From positions 682,001 to 746,000 of the forward strand of contig JAUTXW010004475.1 of assembly GCA_030620095.1 (NCBI GenBank): a stretch of 64,000 nt of DNA. The letters run 5' to 3'. The notes under the pieces were generated by a model. That model was given only the letters and a program-made list of their open reading frames with translations. It was not told the origin of the DNA and did no database searches. The stretch is from Kuschelorhynchus macadamiae (taxonomy: Eukaryota > Arthropoda > Insecta > Coleoptera > Curculionidae). Positions 47,756 through 59,452 of this stretch are shown one piece after another. Position numbers and translations under genes: made by a program. Positions within the stretch are counted from its first letter, which is position 1; the number at the start of each line of letters is the position of its first letter.

Positions 47756-49428
47756 AATTAATACACTACATCTCCACTTTAAACAATAATAGTGCTCCGG
47801 GTTATGATGGAGTAACTTCTAATATAGTAAAACAGACCCACGAAGAAATTTTAATTCTTCTACTTTACATAATAAATCAAATTTTTGAGACAGGTATAGT
47901 TCCGTCTGATTTTAAAATATTTGTTGTATGCCCTATACATAAGAGTGGCGACAGGGCAGTCGTTGGAAATTATCGACCTATAAGTTTGATTACTTGTTTT
48001 GCAAAACTATTTGAGAAATGCTTAAAAGGTAAATTAATTTCTTTTTTTCAAAATAACAATATTTTATCTCAAAACCAGTATGGGTTTTTGCAGGGCAGCA
48101 GCACTGTAAATGCATTGCACAGATTCACAACAGAAGTAACCAACAGCCTGAAGGACAGTAAAAAATGTATAGGAGTTTTTATTGATTTGGCAAAGGCTTT
48201 TGATAAGGTTCCCCATGATAAACTCCTTGAAGTTCTTGAACGTTTCGGAGTGAGGGGACTCGTATTAGGGTTAATACATAGCTATCTAACAGACAGACAT
48301 CAGGTTGTAAGAATAAACGGTGTACTTAGCAATAAAGAGGTTATTAAGACTGGGCTGCCAAAAGGCACAGTCCTAGGCCCGATTCTATTTATCATTTACA
48401 TAAACTCACTTCTAAAATTAGATAGGTGGGTCGATGATTTCTTATGCCGATGATACAGCCTTGATTTTTGCTGGTGAGAACTGGGTTGAAGTCAGAGAGA
48501 TGGTAATCAATGGTTTGAAAAAAGTAAAAACCTGGCTGGAAACTTATAAATTGTCACTTAATTTAACTAAAACAAATTATATTGCCTTTTCTCTGACAAC
48601 AGCGACCAGACCAAATTTTTCACATATGGAATTAGAAAACAAACAAATAAACGAAGTATCGAACGTAAAGTATCTAGGTATCATAATAGACAAATTTCTT
48701 AAATGGCAACCACATATTGACTACTTGTCAAATAGGGTGCGAAAGTTGATTTATAAATTTTACATACTTAGAGAAATTTTAAACAAAAAAGTTCTTTTTA
48801 TGATTTATAAAGCTCTTGTTGAATCTTTGTTGAGTTATGGAATTCTAGTATGGGGAGGATTATATAATAATGCCTTATATAAACTAAACACAATTTATAG
48901 AAAGAATAGATTGTATCCAACATCTTTGATTTTTACAGAGGAAACATGTAATATTAGAAATATATATCTGACAGCCATATGTATGTTTGTTCATTTTCAC
49001 AAGGAGAAAAAAAATTATGTCAATCATGCATATTGTACCCGCTCAAAAGAAAATAAAAATCTTGTACTACCTAACAATTATAAAAACATAAATCTGAAAT
49101 GTATTAATTACCTGGGTCCTAAAAGCTATAATCTGCTACCAAACATAATCAAAGTGATCCATAGTAAGAAAAAATTCAAAAAACTTTGTAACAAGTATAA
49201 ATACGAATACATTCAGTTATTTGTTGTGTTGTCATGTAATTCTCTGTTGCAAAAATGTTTTAGATAATAATCATTGTCATTTGATTAGACACTATCATTT
49301 GACACACGCAGGTGTATCTAGCACTTAGGTGTCATCAAAGGTTTTGAGTAATAACTGTCCTAATTTAATTTTTTTTCAATTGTAATTTATTGTAAAATTT
49401 ATTGTAAATAAATAAATAAATAAATAAA
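47756..49428 (+). mobile_element. 5'-truncated LINE with (AAAT)n tail
   Basis: This is a plus-strand reverse transcriptase region followed by a roughly 160-bp 3' UTR and an (AAAT)n tail at about 49407-49432. It lacks ORF1 and endonuclease, as in a truncated insertion. Its tail abuts the left arm of the inverted duplication directly. Confidence 0.8.
47800..49267 (+). pseudogene. LINE reverse transcriptase, one frameshift
   Basis: The N-terminal region reads SAPGYDGVTSNIV, NYRPISLITCFAKLFEK, FIDLAKAFDKVPHDKL (first catalytic Asp) and LPKGTVLGPILF (Lys in place of the usual Gln). The frame changes near 48428 within GGTGGGTCG, after which SYADDTALIF gives the Asp pair. The thumb (VKYLGIIIDKFLKWQPHI) and C-terminal tail stay open to the stop at 49267. 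Only one clear lesion disrupts the RT. Confidence 0.85.
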
Positions 49429-51620
49429 AATAAACTTTCAGAGTGACTGGCTGGGAGTTGACCAGAGAAAACAAGAGTCTTCAAAAAGACAGTGAAAACT
49501 TGGAAAGAGGATACAAAAATTGGAAAGGGATTTCCCAAGAACACGAAAAGAATATAGTTGTTATTGGATTAGAAACTGAAAAAAATAAATGTAATAGAGA
49601 TGTTCAGAAAGTACTTAACAAACTAGATGTAAATATTTAATCAGAAAATTATCAGACCAGAACACAAAGTTGGAAAAAAACAATTTTAGTTACTTTGATG
49701 GAGAAAACGGCAAGGGACAGAGTACTGGAAAGAAGAAAACAAGTGGGAACCTTGATAGTTGCTGAATGTGGACTGGGAGTAGACAATAGTATGGTTTATA
49801 TAAATGAGGACTTACCATTAGAGGTGGGAACTCTATTTCAAAATGCCAAAAGATTGACAGGCAAGAATTACAAATTTATATGAAGTAAGCACTCAAAGCT
49901 TTTTGCAAGAAGGGAAGATAAATCAGAGGTGATCAGAGTCAAGGATGAAAAACATGTTGACTTCTTGCTTCAATAGTAGTGGAAAACGAAGACATAACCA
50001 TAGTAAGTAGGCTAAATACATATAATGTGCAATATGAAAACCGAACAAATAACCTTGTATGCAAAAAACTTAATATACTAATACATTAAGAATTAAATTA
50101 AATCAACTGAGAATCTTGGTACAACAATTTAAAATTAAAATACATGTACTGACAGTTGCAGCAACCTGGCTTGATCTAGGTGAGGGAGCTATTTCAATCT
50201 ACCTGGATTTAATAGCAATTTTGTCAGCCAAGATAAGAGATCAAATCATTACTAATTTATCTTTTCTAACTCTTAAAATACAACAACCTGACATTCACAT
50301 TACTGCAATATATAGACCACCTAACTACAATATCAATGATTTTCTGATGAACTTTAACTCTGTTCTCAAAAGAGCAGTGAAGCATACATCTGTTCTGATA
50401 GGAGATATGAACCTAAATCTGCTTGATCATTCTAATGCATCTGGGCTATATAGTGAAAGGTTGGTGTATTCTGGATTTTTATGCTGTAATACTCGATATG
50501 TTACGAGGCTACCAGACAACCATCTTCAATTGATCATGTGATCTCAAATATGAACAGGCACTTGAAAGTCTGTCTGCTTGATTACTTCAGATCATAGGCT
50601 ACAGGTAGTACAGTGCCTGTTGTTATGGATCCCACCAAAAAACCAGAGTCCAAGAATATTGTTACAAAAAAATTAAATGCAGATCTGGCAATGTGAAGAA
50701 TGAATCTGTTGCATAAAAGGCTTGTCCTTTGCGGAGATGCTTCCCAATTATACAGTGATTGGGAGTCTGTCCTTACCGACTGTTACCATGTAATGGTAAA
50801 ACAAATAAAGAAAATCAAAGGTAAGGAATGGAATAATGAAGAAATACCTTAGTTTAAAAATGGACCTTTATAACAAAAAACATAAAAGAGATTTTAATAA
50901 TGATTTTTACATAAGACACACAAAAAAACAGCAGAAAAGTGGTAAAGTATATTAAAAAAGCTAAAAAGTCATATTACAACAATAGATTTTGTAAAGTAAC
51001 TGGAAATTAAAAAAAAATGGAAGCTAGCTAATGAGATTATGTACAATAAAGGCAAACTTTATTCATTCTTTGGATGTAGATGGAGTAGAGCTGACGCAGT
51101 CAAGACAGATGGCTCAAGCCTTCAATGACTATTTTACCAAAGTAGACTCTGAGATATCTCGGAAGATATCTGATATTCCATTAGGCGATCCTGTGGGGAG
51201 AACAACTCTCCAAGAAGTCGAGCAAGTCATCAGTGGAATGGAAACTTTGAAAGTTAATAAAATTGGACCATTGTCAGTTCTCCCTGTTTTGTCCAAAATT
51301 TTGAGCAATGTGTAAATTTTAGGCTAAAAACAATCAACTTTCTTAGAGTTGGCCAGTATGGTCTGTGTCAGTGAACAAGCACTAAGTCAGTAAGAATTAA
51401 TTCACTGTGGTGTACCCCAAGACTCAATTTTAAAACCAACCCTGTTTTTAATTTATGTAAATTCCATATTTAGTTTAAACTTAAAATGGTAAAATTAAAT
51501 TGTATGCAGATGATACAACTCTCATGTATAGGGGCAATAAAAAAAGGACATTAAAGCATTGATAAAGGGTGATTTAGAAATTTTAGTAACCTGGTTGTCT
51601 TTCTATAAATTAACTCTATA
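49429..51620 (+). mobile_element. Dead LINE segment, left arm of an inverted duplication
   Basis: Broken frames in order: a coiled coil (49443-49640, SLQKDSENLERGYKNWKG), an FP25K-C-terminal-like ORF1 end (49695-49883, LPLEVGTLFQNAKR), endonuclease (50116-50541, ITAIYRPPNYNIN and VLIGDMNLNLL), linker (51031-51315) and scraps of RT (CGVPQDSI and KLYADDTTLMY in changing frames, about 51405-51530). The 49429-51365 part is matched in inverted orientation at 53690-56036. The left arm has lost about 280 bp after 51264 that the right arm keeps. Confidence 0.82.
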
Positions 51621-51894
51621 TATAGACAATTGGTCATACATATTTCAAATTCTGTCGACGAAGCTCGAAATTAGTCACAATATAGTTACGAATAAAAACT
51701 TAATAACTAATGAATAAAACTTAAAACAATAATTTAATCTAACAAGAAACATGAAATTAATATAAGACCAAGTAAAAACAAACAGACATATTTATACAAA
51801 AAAAGATTATAATATAAGATTAAAACAAAATTTTGCAACACAGTGTAGAACAAAGCAGTAAGTGAAGTACTAAAATTTCAAAGGCGTGGGTTGA

Positions 51895-52079
51895 ATTATT
51901 TGTTTGACTACTAAGGCTATTTACTTAGAAGTTGTGGAAGATTTAACAATAGAATGTTTTATATAGTGTCTTAAACGATTTATTTCTAGACGCGGTAAGG
52001 TATCTCATATTTACTATAATAATGCAAAAACATTTGTAGGCGCGAGAAAACAAATAGATAACATCCAATACTTGTTTTG
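51895..52079 (+). pseudogene. BEL/Pao-type integrase core fragment
   Basis: Plus-strand translation gives IICLTTKAIYLEVVEDLT, a stop, then CLKRFISRRGKVSHIY and NNAKTFVGARKQI. This matches the usual BEL/Pao integrase core (TKAIHLE, RRG-x-P, SDNGTNFVGA). The catalytic SDNG Asp is replaced (YNNA), and one codon is TAG. Neither LTR nor other domains are nearby. Confidence 0.72.
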
Positions 52080-52314
52080 CAAAATAAAGCGTTAAAAAGC
52101 ATCTTCAAACTCTCAACTCATATTTTGTATTATTCTAATGGTTTATTAGACATTGTCTGCTTTTTAAAGGAATATGCCATATTAACGAAAAAAGTATAAT
52201 ATATTTCTGATAATATATGATATATTTATTCAATTTGAGTCTAAAATACTACATTTTTTGTAGAAAAAAATATCTTACCAATTGAAAAAATCAACGAAAC
52301 CAAATAACGGCCAA

Positions 52315-53390
52315 TTACCACTGCTGTACATCGCCTTTTCGACCGATTACTGCTTCGGTACGTCTTGATATAGTGTCAACTAATGTTTGGTAGTCATCTG
52401 ATGTAAAACTCTTCCGAATGTCTTGGAGATGGGTTCGTAATGTTGGAACGGTTCTTGCGGAATTTAATCGAAGCTTTTTCTTCGAGATATGCCACAAAGT
52501 TTCAATCGGCAGATCTGGGCTACTGGACCACTATTATAAAAGTGAAATAGTGTTTTCTGACATTGTGTCTTTTACTTTTTTAGCCGTATGACAAGTAGCA
52601 CCATCTTGTTGGAAGATACATTCGATATTATTTAAAAGCATTTGTTGGGGTGTTAAGTTATTTTGAAGCACACTGATGTACTTATCAGCATTCATAATAC
52701 CTTCCACAAAGTGTAAGTTTTTCACTCCACTAGCTGATATGGATCTCCAGATCATAATAGAAGCCAGAAACTTAAATTTCTTTTTAAAGCAGTAATTCTG
52801 AAACACTTCTTTAGTTAATATGACACGACTCCTACTATCACCAACGTATACTTTAAATCTGGCTTCATTACTCCAAATAATGGAATTTCATTGGTTCAGA
52901 GGCCATAATTTGTGTTCCTTTGCCCACGATAGTCAGTTTTTTTCTGAATCTTTGCCAGTAAGGGCTTCTCTTTTGCCTATAAAATATTGAATTAAAAATA
53001 AAAAAAAAAATAATAATGTAAGCTTACTGTGCTTCTTTTAAATCCGAGTTTTTTGGCAGTTCTGAGACAAGTTGCTCTTGAAAAATGTTTTCCCGTTGCC
53101 TGATTCCATAATATTTTCAATTCGTTATTATTAGCACGCCGGATGTGCTTGATAATCATTTTTGGGGCTCTCAAGTTGGTATTGGGATAATGCAGATGAC
53201 TTCTAGTTCTTGGTTTTTGACCCAGAGATCCAGTGGGTTTGTACAGTTTAATAATATTTCAAACTGTATATCTCGATTTGTTAACAGTGTCAGCAATTTC
53301 GGAGGCATTTTAGCCTTTTAAATGCAATTGAATGATCACTTTTCTTATTTCGTCAGAAACAGCTTTACCACGAGCTATTTTTAGTTGTTA
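52315..53390 (-). pseudogene. Tc1-like transposase remnant
   Basis: In minus-strand order: HTH regions (ASEIADTVNKS, then LRAPKMIIKHIRRANNNEL and CLRTAKKLGFKRSTV), a break near 52990, a DDE part with ASIMIWRSISASGVKNL and CIFQQDGATCHTAKKVKD, then SSPDLPIETLWHISKKKLRLN with the final acidic residue. I count about 34 residues between the QDGA Asp and the Glu of PIETLW, fitting DD34E. Several stops and shifts. TIRs were not found, so the element's ends are unknown. Confidence 0.82.
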
Positions 53391-53689
53391 ACAACAACAC
53401 AAATGTACGAAAGTTAATTAAAACGTCAAAATCGGCTTCTTAGTAACATGAAATGTTATCATTTATTTTACAAAGCCTGCCTGGGTTTTACTGAAGCGGA
53501 TAAACCGATCATTCTTAGTTGTCTCCATCATGTATTTTCCCAAACACAAATCACTTTACAAAGAAAACAATTTCGAAATAAAAACTCTTTAAAAATAGCC
53601 ACATCAGTCTTGTTATCTTTCCAAAAACATTTAAAGAAACCAAAAATATTATATTTCAAATCAAATTTTAATTTGTCCTGTGACAGGTC

Positions 53690-56560
53690 TTACTGACTTG
53701 TGTGCATTGTTCACTGACACAGACGGTTATCTATTTTTAAAGTAGTTAACAAACAACACATCTGGGGTACCACTTATGCCCATATTACCAAGCTTCTGCA
53801 GCAATATTGAGTGGTCAACCATACTGAATCTCTTTCATAAGTCCAGAGAGCATATGCAGTAATTCTGAAATAGGTCGATATCTCTATGTCACTGAACTAA
53901 CAACAGCCATACTGGCCAACTCCAAGAAAGTTGATTATTTTTAGCCTAAAATTTACCCATTGCTCAATAATTTTGGACAAAACAGGAAGAACTGACAACG
54001 GTCGATAGTGAGAGACTGACTGACTGTCACCTCCTTTAAACAAAGGACACACTATAGATACTTTTACTTTGTCTGGTACATATTCACTTTAAAAGCAAAG
54101 ATTGATAAGTTTACTTATGAATGGGACACATTGCACCTTCATACACTTCACATTGCTGACACTGATGTCATCTATTTTATTGACTTTCATAGTTTCCATT
54201 CCACTGATGACTTGCTCTGCTTCTTGGACAGTTGTTCTCCCCACAGGATCGCTTAATGGAATATCAGATATCTTCCGAGATATCTCGGAGTCTACTTAAG
54301 TAAAATAGTCATTGAAGGCTTGAGCTATCTGTCTTGACTGTGTCAGCTCTACTCCATCTACAACCAAAGAATGTATATTCTGTATGTATATATCTACAAT
54401 AAAGGTTTGCCTTTATTGTACATAATCTCATGCCCTGGCTTCCATTTTTTTTTAATTTCCAGTTACTTTACAAAATCTATTGTTGTAATTTGACTTTTTA
54501 GCTTTTTAATATACTTTACCACTTTTCTGCTGTTTTTTTGTGTGTCTTACGTAAAAATCATTATTAAAATCTCTTTTATGTTTTTTGTAATAAAGGTCCA
54601 TTTTTAAATTAAGATATTTCTTCATTATTCTATTCCTTACCTCTGATTTCCTTTATTTGTTTTACCATTACATGGTAACAGTCGGTAAGGACAGACTCCG
54701 AATCACTGTATAATTGGAAAGCATCAGCGCAAAGGACAAGCCTTTTATGCAACAGATTCAGTCTTCACATTGCCAGATCTGCATTTAATTTTTTTGTAAC
54801 AATATACTTGGTCTCTGGTTTTTTGGTGGATCCATAACAACAGGCACTGATACTACCTGTAGCCTATGATCTGAAGTAATCAAGCAGACAGACTTTCAAG
54901 TGCCTGTTCGTATTTGAGATCACATAATCAATTGAAGATGGTTGTCTGTAAGCCTCATAATATATTGAGTATTGCAGCAAAAAAATCCAGAAGACGCCAA
55001 CATGTCACTGTATAGCCCAGACGCATTAGAGTGCTCCAGCAGATTTAGGTTCATACCTCCTATCAGAACAGATGTATGCTTCATTGCTCTTTTGAGAACA
55101 GAGTTAAAGTTCATCAGAAAATCATTGATATTGTAGTTAGGTGGTCTATATATTGCTGTAATGTGAATGTCAGGTTGTTGTATTTTAAGAGTTAGGAAAG
55201 ATAAATTAGTAATGATTTGACCTCTTATCTTGGCTGACAAAATTGCTATTAAATCCAGGTAGGTAGAAATAGCTTCCTCGCCTAGATCAAGCCAGGTTGC
55301 TGATACTGTCAGCACATGTATTTTAATTTTAAATTGTTGTACCAAGATTCTCAGTTGATTTAATTTAATTCTTAATGTATTAGTATATTAGGTTTTTAGC
55401 ATACAAGGTTATTTGTTCGATTTTCATATTGCACATTATATGTATTTAGCCTACTTACTATGGTTATGTCTTCGTTTTCCACTACTGTTGAAGCAAGAAG
55501 TCAACATGTTTTTCATCCTGACTCTGATCACCTCTGATTTATTACTTCTACTTACTTACTTCATATAAATTTGTAATTTTTGCCTGCCAATCTTTTGGCA
55601 TTTTGAAATAGAGTTCCCACCTCTAATGGTAAGTCCTCATTTATATAAACCATACTATTGTCTACTCCCAGTCCACATTCAGCAACTATCAAGGTTCCCA
55701 CTTGTTTTCTTCTTTCCAGTACTCTGTCCCTTGCCGTTTTCTCCATCAAAGTAACTAAAATTGTTTTTTTCCAACTTTGTGTTCTGGTCTGATAATTTTC
55801 TGATTAAATATTTACATCTAGTTTGTTAAGTACTTTCTGAACATCTCTATTACATTTATTTTTTTCAGTTTCTAATCCAATAACAACTATATTCTTTTCG
55901 TGTTCTTGGGAAATCCCTTTCCAATTTTTGTATCCTCTTTCCAAGTTTTCACTGTCTTTTTGAAGACTCTTGTTTTCCCTGGTCAACTCCCTCATAGATG
56001 ATTGCAAGTCTCTCAGCCAGTCACTCTGAAAGTTTATTGATTACTCAAATGTGCTTAACCCTTACCTATCAAAAATTTCATAATGTCACTATTTAATGCT
56101 AAGGTTCCATTTCCCCTGTCATCTTGAAATCCTCATTTAGAAATGTTTGTTGTTGGTTGATTCTCTTCCTGGATGTGATTTCTCATAACTATGGGAGTTC
56201 TCTACCTCGAACTGCTCTTCGCTGCTCTCCAGTGAAGAAATACTAAGGGTTCTGCTTTTCCTAGTGCAGTCTTTGCAGACCCATTTTTGCTTTGTTCTAC
56301 AGTGTTGAAAATCACTAAACTCAGCATCAGTTATATCACAACTGTCTTTGTGAAAATATTTATTACAATCTCGATCACAGTTAATGTTATATTTACTTTT
56401 CTTAATGTTCTTACGACACCTTGGCTTTGGTCTACTTTGCGTGCTCCATTCTCGTTTCCAAACAACAACAATTCCGATCTGAACGAGTCCCTTGAAAGCA
56501 GCTTCGCATGAACAGCAAGACACTTGATGTGGGGTCGATGATGTAGTAAAGGCAAATAAA
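53690..56560 (-). mobile_element. Dead LINE segment, right arm of the inverted duplication
   Basis: On the minus strand: a PHD-like finger (about 56400-56270: CDRDCNKYFHKDSC, WVCKDC), coiled coil (56007-55804), FP25K-like ORF1 end (55749-55561), endonuclease (55345-54920), linker, and RT start to about 53690. Protein-level differences from the left arm are few: none in the 62 shared residues of the coiled coil, one in 62 in the ORF1 end, about 16 in 141 in the endonuclease. The GDMN motif of the left arm is GGMN here. It extends about 500 bp further 5' than the left arm. Confidence 0.82.
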
Positions 56561-56791
56561 CACAGTAGATGCATATGGTAGTATTGACCAAAAATGGGAG
56601 CCATTGCCAGTAAGTGGTAACACAGCCCAACAAATGTCAATAATATCAAAATCAAAAAAAAAAATAAGAATATTTCAGCTTATTCAGTTTACGTTTGTTT
56701 TTTTTACAGATTTCAAAGTTATTTCACAGCAAAGCACTTTTTTATTTGTTTTTATTTGAGCTAAAGTAAATTGAGGGCACACGGGTACCCT

Positions 56792-56794
<3 letters not shown>

Positions 56795-56836
<42 letters not shown>
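56795..56836. repeat. (TA)n microsatellite
   Basis: About 42 bp of TA repeats in intron 2. Confidence 0.95.
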
Positions 56837-56839
<3 letters not shown>

Positions 56840-56841
<2 letters not shown>

Positions 56842-57964
56842 GTATTGCGCATTCCCCATATAATACAGTAAAGCAAGGACTCGGTCTTATAGTGATGTTT
56901 CATGTAAACAATACAATCCATTCTTATTCTAAGGCAATAATCTCCATTTATCATCTTTCAAGTCAAAACTAAGCTAAAACTCTATTTACTATTAGGATTC
57001 AAATTGTACAGTGCAATTCCGCATCATATTTAAAATAAAAATATTTAATCAAAAAGTTTTTGGCACTGACTTAAATTATTAATTCCTCTACATGATAATT
57101 ATAAATTGCATCAATTTATGGTTATCACTCTTTGTCGATTACTGATGACCATGTTAGTTAGTTATAAGTTGTTATTTCGAGAATGATAAATAACTTTGGT
57201 ATTATTATATTTCATAGCTGATTCCAAGAATAAGATACTGTAATATTTTTTGGAGTCAATAAAGCTTTTTTAAAGTAAACAGTTGTAATGCTTGTGTTAT
57301 TGGTTGATAAGTTTTCTCTAATTTTAAACTATGATATTTTTTCCTCCTCTTCTTGATTTAACTAGCCCTCTGATTAACTGTTTTTCCATCAAATATATGA
57401 AACAAGTTCAATAACTTGTTTCTTATTTCTATATCTGTCAGAATTTATGTCACAATCCTTATTAATTACACGAAAACCATAATCTTCTTTCCAACAGTGT
57501 TGGACACAGTGCTCTAAATTGCTCATATGGCATATACATCATATAGTGGTCATTATATATGGATCTCTAGCTAGTATCTTCATGTAACATAATTTGGAGG
57601 TTTGTGTTTTCACATATAACCCTTTTGAAAATTTATTAGTAACCTTGAAAAATAAAAAACCGATCCATATTTTTTTGTCTCTCAAATGTAAAATAATCCA
57701 TTCTGACATGGAATATCATCAATTGTAATAACTTAATTTGGTTTAATATCGTGGGGGACGTACAATTTTCGCCATTGACATAATCAAAATAACCACAACA
57801 AATTTCTTAAATATTCATATATTGGTTAATGTAGCGACTTTGAATATTAATTCATATTTTCAAATATTGTTCCTTTCGGATGTTAAAGTACTGTAAGAAC
57901 GTACTTCGCTCGGGAATTCGTTTTATCATTTCCAGAACTTCCAACAAGACATAGACAGATTCCT
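56840..57964. other. Intronic AT-rich DNA
   Basis: Nothing is recognised before E9 copy C. Confidence 0.4.
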
Positions 57965-58892
57965 GGTTACAACCAAGAATCGTAAATAACACAGGATAGT
58001 TACATCGGCGATTTATTTCAATTTAGCGATCTTTGTTGCAGTGACGTCGCCTGGCCCGCTCGAAACAAGCTTCATACGTTGTTTCTATAGGAGGATAATA
58101 TGGTTTAGCATTTTGATGGTGTTATTCTGGTTTTCAGTGCAATAAATTTCGACAAATTTTATCAAACTAATAGAGCAGCATTACCATATGAATTTTGGTC
58201 AATAAGTAATGGTCAGTTATTCGTCAAAATGTTTTAGAAATTTATATTTGGACATAAAATAAATTATTAGGAAAAAATTTAAACATTATGTTAAGACAAA
58301 AATATATATTATGAGTGTCTTCTCATGAAAATTTGTTATAATATTTTCTTTAATGGCAGGGTGCCCCAAATCGTTAAATAGAAATAAGTATTTTTCCGTA
58401 TTTTAGGTATCTAAATGTATTAATTTAAAAAGCAAATACGTAAAGTGATTCTTAAATAGAGAAGTAAAAATCATGCTTATTTTTTTTTAATTTAAAAAAT
58501 AATGTTTTCTAGAGATTACAAAAAATACCTAAATATAACCACTTTTACAAGAAAAACGGAACCAAAAAACACAATAACGACATAGCTTCTGATATATAAG
58601 TATAAATAACTTTCAGATTAATTAACAAAGTTGAGATTTGCATTAATACTAAAAAAGCAACAATCCAGAGAAAACATTAAACGTACCTGCTATATGTTAA
58701 AAGAAAACACGTATATCTATAACCTGGCAAGTATGTAGACTCCTGCAAAAGTAAACATATCAGTTATAAAAAAAGTTTTAATTCTTTCATTGGCTAATTA
58801 CGTTTCACTATGCACGAACAACACTTTTTCAGACTTGTGTGACTGATTACCACTTGTAAAAACTAAAGCATATTTAAAAAAAAAATGCTTAA

Positions 58893-59421
58893 GGGGGAAC
58901 TGCACGCAGTAATATGGATCATTTGCAAGTCTTCCGCCGCTGCAATATTATGTTAAAACTATAAGAGATATGTATTAGCCTCAATGTGATTTTAATAGGG
59001 AAATATGTATAGTTGGGCGCTAAATGCGAATTTTTATGAAAAAATCAAATTTAGAGTTATAAAATAAAAGTAGATTTGTCCATTTTCGACCATTTTTTGA
59101 CCACTTTTTGACGTAAATGCCGTCGCATATAATTTTTGTATCCACAAAATGTCTCTTTACCGCCTTGCATTGATCCTTTGTCTGTGTGAAGTGCAAAATT
59201 TGAAATGGTAAATCGTACTCATGTCTTTGTATTTCTGCAGCGCGTGAACCCTTTTGAACCCATTTTTTACCGAAGTGTAATTTAAATTACCTATACATAA
59301 CACATTTTTTTGAGGTCGGACGTGCAGGAAGTTTTTTTTAATGCGTAGGTACCTTTTCATCTTACTTTCAACTCGACTAGACCTTTTCGCTGGTTTTTCA
59401 CTTTTTGCGTGCAGTTCTCCC
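58893..59421. mobile_element. TTAA-site MITE (Kolobok- or piggyBac-like)
   Basis: TIRs are GGGGGAACTGCACGC at the left and, read inverted, GGGAGAACTGCACGC at the right. TTAA is present on both sides (58889-58892 and 59422-59425). E9 copy A keeps a single TTAA at the same place (AATGCTTAAAAGGTG on the complement near 8520). 529 bp with no transposase. Ends starting GGG fit Kolobok better than piggyBac; this is inference. Confidence 0.82.
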
Positions 59422-59452
59422 TTAAGAAGCGAATTTCTATTACAGAGTAATG

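Noticed and set aside
56137..56655. A 172-codon minus-strand frame that might be a membrane protein with a zinc finger
   Set aside because: The hydrophobic N-terminus is outside any repeat match and the Cys-rich end is the PHD part of the dead LINE arm; I annotate only the latter.
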